Assembly: GCF_023242315.1 (NCBI RefSeq)
Contig: NZ_JALLIY010000024.1
Span: forward strand, 51,858-115,857
Reading direction: 5' to 3'
DNA: 64,000 bases
From: Pseudomonas sp. MWU13-2105
GTDB lineage: Bacteria; Pseudomonadota; Gammaproteobacteria; Pseudomonadales; Pseudomonadaceae
This document shows positions 26,914-36,253 of the stretch, piece after piece. Each line of letters begins with the position of its first letter. Within the stretch, counting starts at the first letter, position 1. The notes beneath the pieces were generated by a model. It ran no database searches, was not told the origin of the DNA, and was given only the letters and a program-made list of their open reading frames with translations. The position numbers and the translations under genes are program-made.

Positions 26914-27285
26914 GTGGCCAAAAAAGCCGCATCCTTCGCCGCCCTCGGTGGCCTGGTGTTTTCCACCGACGCAGGTCGACATTGTCCGGACTGTAGCCAG
27001 CCGGTGGCTGCCTGTATCTGCAAACAAAGTGTGCTCCCAGCCGGTGACGGCATTGCTCGTGTGCGCCGCGAAAGCAAGGGCCGTGGCGGCAAGACGGTGA
27101 CTACTATCACTGGCGTGCCATTGGCCGAAGACGCCCTCAAGGACCTGGCGACCGCGTTGAAGAAACGCTGTGGGACCGGTGGCGCCTTGAAGGACGGCGT
27201 GATCGAGATCCAGGGCGATCATGTCGAGTTGCTGCTGGCCGAGCTGGAAAAACACGGTTTCAAGGCGAAGAAGTCCGGCGGCTAG
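26914..27285 (+). CDS. YciH/SUI1-family translation factor-like protein
   Basis: A 123-residue relative of eukaryotic eIF1. Two CxxC-type pairs near the N terminus (CPDCSQPVAACIC) are followed by the SUI1 fold with VRRESKGRGGKTVTTITGVP and a basic C-terminal tail. E. coli YciH is implicated in start-site discrimination and stress translation, and a similar role here is inference. The start is a GTG at 26914 with an AAGAGGA ribosome site 6 bp upstream. Longer frames have no support. Confidence 0.9.
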   Translation: MAKKAASFAALGGLVFSTDAGRHCPDCSQPVAACICKQSVLPAGDGIARVRRESKGRGGKTVTTITGVPLAEDALKDLATALKKRCGTGGALKDGVIEIQGDHVELLLAELEKHGFKAKKSGG

Positions 27286-27389
27286 CAGCCTCTGTGAAAA
27301 CCACTGTGAAGTTGACCCGCCGGCCCGGCTGAACGAGGTCGGGCTGTCGTCCCCATGGTTTTCACAGAGGCTGTTCCCGAACAGCCTCT
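27286..27389 (+). promoter_or_regulatory. Overlapping mutually exclusive hairpins between yciH-like gene and speA
   Basis: An 18-bp perfect inverted repeat has arms at 27286-27303 and 27356-27373 (CAGCCTCTGTGAAAACCA and its complement). The right arm overlaps a second perfect hairpin, AGGCTGTTC/GAACAGCCT, at about 27368-27387. The first could serve as a bidirectional transcript end. The shared segment means the two structures compete, as in attenuators. Confidence 0.6.
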
Positions 27390-27512
27390 AAACTCGGTGC
27401 TGGATTCAGGGTCTGAACCTCCTGTATGCAGGCGAATCGTCATTTTCATTCTTTAGACTGCGCGCAGCCTGGACCCAGGTGGCGCTATTTGACTTCTTTA
27501 TAGGGGACTTCG

Positions 27513-29426
<1,914 letters not shown>

Positions 29427-29510
29427 GGCGACGCCAATAGTTCCTGGGAAATGGCCTTGTTTTAAGCTGGTCTTTTCCTGTGAGCTTGTAGGCGATGTCT
29501 GTTTGTGAAA

Positions 29511-29537
29511 GAAACCACCCTCAGAGGTGGTTTTTTT
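29511..29537 (+). terminator. Rho-independent terminator after speA
   Basis: The stem AACCACC / GGTGGTT with a short loop is followed by a run of seven T residues. It lies 87 bp past the speA stop. Confidence 0.88.
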
Positions 29538-29673
29538 ATGCTCTGAAGTCAAGATGATGGCTTCCCCTGTTCCGTGTTTTGCGTAGGCCTTTTCTCTAAC
29601 ACTACTTCAGCCCTCTACTCGGCCTTGTCTCTCGGCGAGAATCCTTGGCTGGTCCCACGTGTGAGGAAAGCCA

Positions 29674-31029
29674 ATGTTCGATCCAGTCAACGAGCCGTTT
29701 TTTCGGCTGGATGTAGCGGGCTTGTCCCATCCCCTGATTGTCAGCGCCTTTACCGGTGAGGAAGCGATCGACGAGTTGTTTGCCTTTGAGCTGGATGTCC
29801 TCGACGAGGAAGGCGAACTGGACCTGGGCGGGTTGATGTACCGCAGTTGCTACCTGGCGCTGGGGACTGGGAACGGCGGGTTCCACGCGCAGATACAGGG
29901 CGTCAACCTGACGCTCCAGGGGCTGGCGCGGGGCCACTGCCGCCTGTCCCTGGGACCGCGCCTGGTGTGTCTGGCGCAGCGCGTGGGCCGACGCCTGTTC
30001 CAGCACTGCTCGGTCCCGGCGATCATTGCCCGGGTGCTCGAGGAACATGGCCTGGGCGACGATGCCGTGCGTTTCTCGCTCAAGGGCCACTATGCCCGAC
30101 GTGCGTATTGCGTGCAGTACGAGGAGTCGAGCCTGGCCTTTGTGCGGCGGCTCTGCGCGCAGGAGGGTATCCATTTCCACTTCCAGCACAGCCGGGACAT
30201 GCACTTGCTGGTCTTTGCCGATCACCAGGGGGCATTTCGACGGGCTCATCGAGCGCGCTTCGCCGATGAGACAGGTCCGGGCGTGCTCGATCTTTGCGTC
30301 ACGCTGGCCGATAGCCGCCGCCGGCGGGCCGGTTGTGGGACTCAGGTGGCCGAGGGCGAAAGCGATCTGCCCGGTTTGGCCTGCGGCACGTATCTGCCCG
30401 TTTCCGGCCACCCTTGCGCGGCCTGGAACCGTTTGTGGCTGGTCACCCGGCTTCGCCACCGTGGCGCCAGCCTGCCTGGCGAGTCCGCCGACGCCGGGCC
30501 GCAGGTGCGCTATGGCAATGCCTTCGCGGCGACTTCCTGGGAGGTGGCGTTTCGTTCCCGAAGACGCTGCCCCTGCCCTGTGTTATCCGGGCTGTTCCGG
30601 GCGCAGGTGGTCGACGCCGATGAGCAGGGGCGCTTTCGTGATGCAGAAGGGCGGGTGGCGGTACGTATTGATGCCTTTTCCCAAGGCGGCGCTTCACCAC
30701 AGGCTCCTTGCTGGCTGCCGTTGGCCGGCTCGTTGCAACGGGAGGCCGAGGGAAACGGTTCGGCGCTGACGGTGGGGATGGCGGTGTGGGTGCGCTTTCA
30801 GGACGGCGATCCGCAGGCGCCGCGCATTGTCATGCGTGGCGATGTCCGGTGGTCGGGGCCGCCGCCCGGCAGTACGCAACGTGCGCGCCGTGACCCGATG
30901 CTCGAGTCACTGCACGGTGGTTATCCGCTGGTGTTGCTGTGTGGGCAACCCATGGGCGGCAGCGAACGTTATTGCGTGGCGCAGGATTGCGCCTGCCGGG
31001 GGGCATTGCCGGGAAGGGGCCTGTCATGA
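29674..31029 (+). CDS. Shortened type VI secretion spike protein VgrG
   Basis: VgrG forms the trimeric tip of the type VI secretion tube. This protein is 451 residues against about 600-700 for standard VgrGs. The gp27-like hub domain (about 1-300) is present, with GHPCAAWNRLWLVTRLRHRG near its end. The gp5-like OB domain (about 310-395, RVAVRIDAFSQGG, LTVGMAVWVRFQDGDPQAPR) is also intact. The long beta-helical needle normally following it is missing, replaced by a ~55-residue tail with four cysteines. The ATG follows GAGGAAAGCC. The stop overlaps the DUF4123 gene start. No other T6SS core gene is in the window, so this is an orphan cassette. Confidence 0.88.
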   Translation: MFDPVNEPFFRLDVAGLSHPLIVSAFTGEEAIDELFAFELDVLDEEGELDLGGLMYRSCYLALGTGNGGFHAQIQGVNLTLQGLARGHCRLSLGPRLVCLAQRVGRRLFQHCSVPAIIARVLEEHGLGDDAVRFSLKGHYARRAYCVQYEESSLAFVRRLCAQEGIHFHFQHSRDMHLLVFADHQGAFRRAHRARFADETGPGVLDLCVTLADSRRRRAGCGTQVAEGESDLPGLACGTYLPVSGHPCAAWNRLWLVTRLRHRGASLPGESADAGPQVRYGNAFAATSWEVAFRSRRRCPCPVLSGLFRAQVVDADEQGRFRDAEGRVAVRIDAFSQGGASPQAPCWLPLAGSLQREAEGNGSALTVGMAVWVRFQDGDPQAPRIVMRGDVRWSGPPPGSTQRARRDPMLESLHGGYPLVLLCGQPMGGSERYCVAQDCACRGALPGRGLS

Positions 31030-31814
31030 AGACGACGGATGAATGCAGCCAGTGGCTGTTACTGGATGTGCTTGGAGCGCCGGCGGCGATTGAGGTGTTG
31101 AAGGAGCGTTATGCGTCCTACCTGGCTTACAACCTGTTCGAAGGCACGCCGTTTCAGGGCCAGGGTGAAGTGGCTCCACGGCTGTTGCAACTGGCCGGGG
31201 ATTGTCCGTTGAACCGCCTCATCCAGGCCAACCCGAGTCTCTGGCCGGGCCTGTTCCTGCATAGCCGGGCACCGGTGCGGGCGTTGCTGGCCCACCTGCG
31301 GCAGATATTGGTGGTGGGTTTCGACGACCAGCATCGGGGCTTGCTCAGTTATTACAACCCGCAGACCGCGAGCTATTTTTTCGATTCGTCGGATCCCCAC
31401 GAACTGAGTGGTTGGCTCGGCCCCATCCACTGCCTGTACTGGCATGGCGGGACCTGGGCGGACAAGGCCATTGGCAGTGTCGGTTGGCAGCAGTTGTTCA
31501 ACCCCGGGCTCGAGGTTCCCGCCCTCGCCACGCCGCCGGTCCTGAGCAGCCGCCAGCAGCGCCGGCTGCAAACCTGCCTGCTGGAGCGCCACGCCTACCA
31601 GTGGAGCCGCTGCAGCGGGCATGAATACGACCGGACCTGGTGCCATGTGCAGGAGGGCATCACCCAGGGCTTTCGTGACTACGGCCTGCTCGATGGCTGG
31701 CTGCATCTGCGCGCAGCGTATCCGGCTGCGCCGATTCCGCCGGACTCGTCGGGGGACTCTCCTGTCGAGCGTCTGGAAAGCCTGCGCCGGATCTGGAGTG
31801 CAGGCCACGATTGA
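31026..31814 (+). CDS. DUF4123 family T6SS effector-adaptor (Tap/TEC-like)
   Basis: DUF4123 proteins load effectors onto VgrG. The 262-residue product shows the family start WLLLDVLGAPAAIEVLK, the central PGLFLHSRAPVRALLAHLRQ, and GYYNP-type LLSYYNPQTASYFF. Its ATG overlaps the vgrG stop by 4 bp. The family normally precedes a cognate effector gene, but here the next plus-strand gene is far away and convergent genes begin 32 bp later. The effector has probably been lost or is encoded elsewhere. Confidence 0.85.
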   Translation: MKTTDECSQWLLLDVLGAPAAIEVLKERYASYLAYNLFEGTPFQGQGEVAPRLLQLAGDCPLNRLIQANPSLWPGLFLHSRAPVRALLAHLRQILVVGFDDQHRGLLSYYNPQTASYFFDSSDPHELSGWLGPIHCLYWHGGTWADKAIGSVGWQQLFNPGLEVPALATPPVLSSRQQRRLQTCLLERHAYQWSRCSGHEYDRTWCHVQEGITQGFRDYGLLDGWLHLRAAYPAAPIPPDSSGDSPVERLESLRRIWSAGHD

Positions 31815-31845
31815 GCGTCAGCAGCACTACTTGATTCAGCCCCGG

Positions 31846-32073
31846 TCATTTCTCAGGTTTGTACTTGAAAACTCGATACCAGATGCAAGCCAGGATGATG
31901 ATCACTACGGGTAGCGCGAGTGAAATCAAGACCTCCTGCAACTGACTGATCTGGGCCTCCGGGTAGATGTCCTGATGGTGCCGAACGGCTGTGAACCATA
32001 TGATCGACAAAATCAGCAAAACTTTTCGAGCCTTGGCGGTCGTTTGCAAAAACTTGGTTGCCTCTTCTTTCAT
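31846..32073 (-). CDS. Small two-helix membrane protein, unknown
   Basis: A 75-residue protein with a basic N terminus and two hydrophobic segments (VLLILSIIWFTAV, about 18-30, and VLISLALPVVIIILACIWY, about 48-66), ending in a lysine-rich tail. AGGAC lies 7 bp before the ATG. It is convergent with the T6SS adaptor gene and sits in AT-richer DNA than its neighbours. I do not recognise the family. An immunity-type membrane protein is possible, but nothing proves it. Confidence 0.6.
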   Translation of the reverse strand: MKEEATKFLQTTAKARKVLLILSIIWFTAVRHHQDIYPEAQISQLQEVLISLALPVVIIILACIWYRVFKYKPEK

Positions 32074-32110
32074 ATGGTTGTCCTAGTGCTTGAACCATTC
32101 GGCGCGCTAC

Positions 32111-32935
32111 TTAAAAAGCGTAGCCGATCCCAATCTTGAAAGTTGTATCGTCAGTCCGGCTCTCTGGCATCCATGCCAGTGTTCCGCCCGAAGTTCCGTG
32201 CGTCGCAGTGCTGCCATATTTAAAGGATGTGTAATCGATGCCCACGTTGCCATGGAAATTTTTCGTGAATGCATAATCTGTGGCCAAGCCGGCCTTATAC
32301 AGATTGGAATTTCCGAGCGCACCAGAATATCCATAGGGACCACTTTGATCAAAGTCTGCCGCGAACGTGCGCCCAACCAAGGCATTGGCGGTAAACACCA
32401 AATGGGGAAAAGGCGAGTATTGAACGAGCGTGCCTGCTCCATACCAGTTATGGGTAAAAGTTGCGTCAGAACTGGATTTGATCTGCTGCTCATGACGACC
32501 AAGTTCGCCGTAAGGGGTGATCATGAACGCCCCGTCAAGCGCAAAACCTTTTCCCCAACGCAGACTGTAGTCGGAAACGGTAGCGCCAACCTGTCCAGTC
32601 GCAGTGCCATAAACTCGAGTTGGCCTGAGTACGCCCTTATAATCGGTGTTTCCGTCGCTTTTACTATACTGAAGTTGAAGGAAGTCGTTGCCCAGCCACA
32701 CGTCCTTCATCAAGGAAATCGATAATGCAAAACCGGGGATATAGCCTTTTTCCGTATAATATTTTCCGGAAAAGCTACCGCCTCTTCCATCGGCGGTTTC
32801 CTGATAATCGACTTTCGTGGAAATGGCCTGGACCTCAAACTGGTTATTCGAGGTTTTTATATCATCTGTTCCAGCCAATGCCGTGGTGCACAATACCGCA
32901 GTGGCTACAAAAAATGCTATCTGATTGATTTTCAA
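32111..32935 (-). CDS. Outer-membrane beta-barrel protein, unknown
   Basis: A 274-residue protein with a clear signal peptide (MKINQIAFFVATAVLCTTALA, cleavage near 21-22). Alternating-residue beta strands rich in Tyr, Gly and Asn follow, and the protein ends in aromatic Phe (KIGIGYAF), the usual signal for barrel insertion. It resembles the loose outer-membrane-protein/opacity group; no specific porin family was recognised. It lies 37 bp upstream of the small membrane protein gene on the same strand. Its base composition is visibly lower in GC than the flanking genes, suggesting recent acquisition. Confidence 0.75.
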   Translation of the reverse strand: MKINQIAFFVATAVLCTTALAGTDDIKTSNNQFEVQAISTKVDYQETADGRGGSFSGKYYTEKGYIPGFALSISLMKDVWLGNDFLQLQYSKSDGNTDYKGVLRPTRVYGTATGQVGATVSDYSLRWGKGFALDGAFMITPYGELGRHEQQIKSSSDATFTHNWYGAGTLVQYSPFPHLVFTANALVGRTFAADFDQSGPYGYSGALGNSNLYKAGLATDYAFTKNFHGNVGIDYTSFKYGSTATHGTSGGTLAWMPESRTDDTTFKIGIGYAF

Positions 32936-33754
32936 TTTGTTCCCTCAAGTTAAAAACTACAATACTCAACCGGCCGCAAGCGGCCATCAAGGCCGTGACG
33001 GGCCAGCATGTTCATAAGTTTTGTTGCAGGTGCTCGGGACAGTCCCGACAGGTGCCTGAAACTCTCGGCACTGACGGCGACACCGAGAGTCGGGCGATGA
33101 CAACGAGTGAGGCAATGTCACGGTCTTCACTTCCTGTGGGTTGTAGCGTCTCAGGCGAAACGCTGCTCCTTGCGTTACAATCAGGCATATCAACTCAATA
33201 GCACTCACGACAGAGGGAAGTTCATCGTGCTATGACCGGCACGACGAATCCATCTTGAGCGGGCGAATACAGGCAAAAGAGGTTTTCGCTAAAATTCGGG
33301 CTTTCCAAAAACTTGAAGTTGATACCGATTTGAATCGAATATCAAAAAGCCATTAAAGGCTAGCACCTATTACTCTCCGGAAAAAGCGGGCTTTGGCTTG
33401 CCCACGCTTGTTGATGGGCGTACACGGGGAACTATTTCAACTGAGCTGGTTTGTATCAGTAAATAAATATTAAAGTGCGAGTTTGTACTTCGACTCGGCC
33501 CTGTTGGCTCGGCGCATCAATACTTTCAGTGGCGGCAGCTATTTTTCAACGCGATCGCCAGGTAACGTCCTCCTTACAATTGACTGATGGTTTTCTATCC
33601 TGCGGACCCGTAAAGCCGCCTCTCAAGCCAGGAATGCGTCCCATTTCCTTCAATCCTGAATTGATAACTTCAGCCCCGTTCAGCTTTGGTTCAGCTTGAT
33701 CGGCAACAGGGTTCATTTTCCGCTCGTCACGGTGTTTGTTGCGATGAACTTGAC
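32936..33754. other. AT-rich region without a confident gene
   Basis: About 820 bases of lower GC content. A tight GGCCGC-AA-GCGGCC hairpin lies near 32971-32984 and an imperfect stem near 33384-33412. A 56-codon minus-strand frame (33546-33716, starting MNPVADQAEPKLNGAEV) and an unstarted plus-strand frame ending near 33355 exist, but neither has enough support to be called a gene. The stretch looks like degraded accessory DNA. Confidence 0.5.
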
Positions 33755-35104
33755 TCAGTTGGAGGCGCCGCCGAACCAGCCGTCGTTGCTCCGCAGTTTC
33801 AGGGCGTAGAGCCCCAGGATCAGGCTGCGCAGGGCCATGAACAGCAGGAAACTTATCCACAGGCCGTGATTGCCATAGCGGCTCAGCCACCAGGCGCAGG
33901 GCAGGCTGAACAGTACGCTGAGCAGCATGCTGTCGCGCATTTCCCGGGCGCGGGTGGCACCGATGAACAAGCCGTCGAGCAGGTAGCTCCAGACCGCGAT
34001 CAGCGGTAACAGCGCCAGGTAAGGCAGGTAGCCGAAGGCGAGGTCGCGCACGTTGGGGATGTCGGTCTGCAGGCTGACGAACAGGTGGCCGCCGAGCAGG
34101 AACAGCAAGCCGAAGCCGAGACTCGCCAACAGCGACCAACCCGCCGCCACCACCAGGGCACGCCGCAAGGTGTCGCGATCGCGGGCACCGATGGCATGGC
34201 CACAGAGCGCCTCCACGGCATGGGCCAGTCCGTCCAGGGCGTGGGCGGTGAGCAACAGGCCATTGAGCAGCAGGGCGTTGGCCGCGACAGTGGCGTCGCC
34301 CAGGCGCGCGCCCTGGACGGTGATCAGGAAAAACACCGATTGCAGCGCCATGCTGCGAATGAAGATATCGCGGTTCACCGTCAACAACGGGCGCCAGTTG
34401 CGCCAAAGCTTGAGCGCCGCCCAGGCGATGTGCCCGGGGTAGGCGCGCAGGGCCTTGCCGGTCAGGCTCAGGCCGAGCAGGGCGCCGGTCCATTCGGCGA
34501 TCACCGAGGCCCGGGCCGAACCGACCACGCCCCAGTCCAGTCCGAGGACGAACCACAGGTTCAGGGCGATATTCACCAGGTTGGTGCTCAGCAGGATGGC
34601 CAGCGGCGCGCGGGCGTTCTGGGTCCCGAGGAACCAGCCGACCAGGGCATAGCTGGCCAGCGCCGCCGGCAGCCCGAACAGCCGGATGTGGAAGAAGTCC
34701 AGGGTCAGCGCGTGCAACTCGGGCGAGGGTTGCATGAAGGTCAGCGCCAGTTGGCTGAACGGCACCGCGATGCTCCCCAGGAACAGCGCCAGCAGCAGGC
34801 TCAGCAGCAGCCCCTGGACCAGCACCTGGCGCAACGCCGCGCCGTCGCCGCGCCCGGCGGCCTGGGCAGCGAAACCGGTGGAGCCCATGCGCAGGAAGCC
34901 CATGGCCCAGGCGAGAAAGATATACAGGCTGGCCCCGACCGCCACCGCGCCGAGCTGATGGGCATGGGGCAGGTGGCCGATCACGCTGCTGTCGACCAGC
35001 GCCACCAGCGGCACGGAAATATTCGACAGGATCATGGGCGCGGCGAGCGCCCAGACCCGGCGGTGAGTCGGGCGGTCTCGCCAGTCGGCGATCAGGGAGG
35101 ACAT
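33755..35104 (-). CDS. MATE family efflux transporter (DinF-like)
   Basis: A 449-residue antiporter of the multidrug and toxic compound extrusion family, with about 12 membrane helices. Family marks include PLVALVDSSVIGHLPHAHQL near residue 30 and GFLRMGSTGFAAQAAGRGDG near 75, typical of the DinF subgroup. The ATG at 35104 follows a GAGGAG ribosome site; an in-frame ATG 15 bp upstream is less well placed. The next gene upstream is a small membrane protein 34 bp away, possibly in the same operon. Confidence 0.92.
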   Translation of the reverse strand: MSSLIADWRDRPTHRRVWALAAPMILSNISVPLVALVDSSVIGHLPHAHQLGAVAVGASLYIFLAWAMGFLRMGSTGFAAQAAGRGDGAALRQVLVQGLLLSLLLALFLGSIAVPFSQLALTFMQPSPELHALTLDFFHIRLFGLPAALASYALVGWFLGTQNARAPLAILLSTNLVNIALNLWFVLGLDWGVVGSARASVIAEWTGALLGLSLTGKALRAYPGHIAWAALKLWRNWRPLLTVNRDIFIRSMALQSVFFLITVQGARLGDATVAANALLLNGLLLTAHALDGLAHAVEALCGHAIGARDRDTLRRALVVAAGWSLLASLGFGLLFLLGGHLFVSLQTDIPNVRDLAFGYLPYLALLPLIAVWSYLLDGLFIGATRAREMRDSMLLSVLFSLPCAWWLSRYGNHGLWISFLLFMALRSLILGLYALKLRSNDGWFGGASN

Positions 35105-35137
35105 GCGGGCTCCTCGCAAGAGCGGGCAGTGTAGCGA

Positions 35138-35431
35138 CTAGTGGATGACCCAGCTCAACAACCAGAGCCCGAGCACCAGCCAGAGGATGCCAAGAAAGAT
35201 CGAGGCGCGCATGAAGGCGCGCACCGCGGAGTAGAGCAGCATCAGGCCGAAGATCAGGATCAGGATGCTGAAGAACGAGGGGCTCATGCCCAGGGCGCGG
35301 GCGAAACCGTCGATAAAGTTGCCGCCGGCATGGGTCAGGGCGTTGAAGAAGCCGCTGAGGCAATCGATGATAAAGCGGATCACCGAGCCGAGTGCCTGGC
35401 CCAGCCATTCAAAAAAACTTTCTACCTGCAT
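35138..35431 (-). CDS. Small membrane protein, unknown
   Basis: A 97-residue protein with two or three hydrophobic segments: ALGSVIRFIIDCLSGFFNAL (12-31), FSILILIFGLMLLYSAV and IFLGILWLVLGLWLLSWV towards the C terminus. It is on the same strand as the MATE gene and 34 bp upstream of it. I do not recognise the family. The low number of charged residues and consistent codon use suggest a real gene. Confidence 0.65.
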   Translation of the reverse strand: MQVESFFEWLGQALGSVIRFIIDCLSGFFNALTHAGGNFIDGFARALGMSPSFFSILILIFGLMLLYSAVRAFMRASIFLGILWLVLGLWLLSWVIH

Positions 35432-35521
35432 TAGCTACCCCTGATGAATAAGTCGACTGACGCGCCGCACTCGCAGGGAGCAGGTTTTACAGGCCTCCCC
35501 GAAGGTTGTCCAGACAGCGCA

Positions 35522-35938
35522 TCAGGAGGGGTTGGCCAGATGCATCCGGGGCTGTGGAAACAGGTTGTTGAGGGTCTCCAGCAGGCGCACGTGATAGATG
35601 GGTTTACGGAACAGGTCGAGGACCTGCAGCCGCAGCATATCGCTGACATCGTCCATGTCGGCGTGGCCGGAGGTGACGATCACCGGCAGGTGCTGACGCG
35701 TAGTGTGTTCACGCAGACGCTTGATCAGTGACATGCCGCTTTCTTCCGGCATGCGCAGGTCGGTGATCACCAGGGCGATATCCGGGTGCTGCGTGAGGTG
35801 CGAGAGCGCGAGCTTGACGGAGGTGGCGGTGAAGCAGCTAAAGCCTTCGCCCTCCAGCAGCTCGGCCAGTTCCAGCAGCGCGTCCTCTTCGTCGTCCACT
35901 AGAAGGAGCTGTTGGCGTGGGGGGGAAGAGGCGTTCAT
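35522..35938 (-). CDS. Stand-alone response regulator receiver protein
   Basis: A 138-residue protein consisting of one receiver domain and short tails. The acidic pair is in LLLVDDEEDALLELAELLEG, the phospho-acceptor Asp in LVITDLRMPEESGMSLIKRL (about residue 61), the switch Ser in VIVTSGHADM and the Lys in LFRKPIYHVRL. No output domain follows, so it probably acts by protein interaction, like CheY. It is divergent from a PAS-like sensor gene, a likely partner. The ATG at 35938 is chosen over longer upstream frames. Confidence 0.88.
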   Translation of the reverse strand: MNASSPPRQQLLLVDDEEDALLELAELLEGEGFSCFTATSVKLALSHLTQHPDIALVITDLRMPEESGMSLIKRLREHTTRQHLPVIVTSGHADMDDVSDMLRLQVLDLFRKPIYHVRLLETLNNLFPQPRMHLANPS

Positions 35939-36151
35939 TGGACCATTCCTGTCACTGAGTTCGCTCCTTAGTGTAGCGCCTCTTTGCTCGGATGAGGTCA
36001 GCGACGACCCGGTGTGGATGGCCCGGATTCTGGATCGCAGAGCGTACCAACCAAGCCAATAGAGCCAGGCTATGCATCGGCTAAAAAACACCCTTTCCGG
36101 CGAATGATTCTATGCTGATAGCAATGTGCAGTTGTCAGGGTAGACGTTGTC

Positions 36152-36253
36152 ATGAACCCCAGCCTCCCTAGAAAAACCAAGGATGCCGCAGCCGTTGAGT
36201 TCGACCTTGTGTGCGTGCTGACGATCATCGTTACCTTGGGTCGGCAATTTTGA
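36152..36253 (+). CDS. Possible 33-residue leader peptide
   Basis: A short open frame from the ATG at 36152 reads MNPSLPRKTKDAAAVEFDLV and continues with a hydrophobic LTIIVTLG end. Its stop overlaps the TTG at 36250, a possible start of the sensor gene. The ribosome site is weak (CAGGGT, 13 bp away). It may be a coupled leader or chance. Confidence 0.3.
   Translation: MNPSLPRKTKDAAAVEFDLVCVLTIIVTLGRQF

Noticed and set aside
32987..33208. Small frames on both strands (68-73 codons)
   Set aside because: They overlap each other, with no ribosome site and no domain.
33160..33355. Plus-strand open frame ending ...RIQAKEVFAKIRAFQKLEVD... in the AT-rich patch
   Set aside because: No start codon or ribosome site in frame and no recognised homology; at most a remnant.
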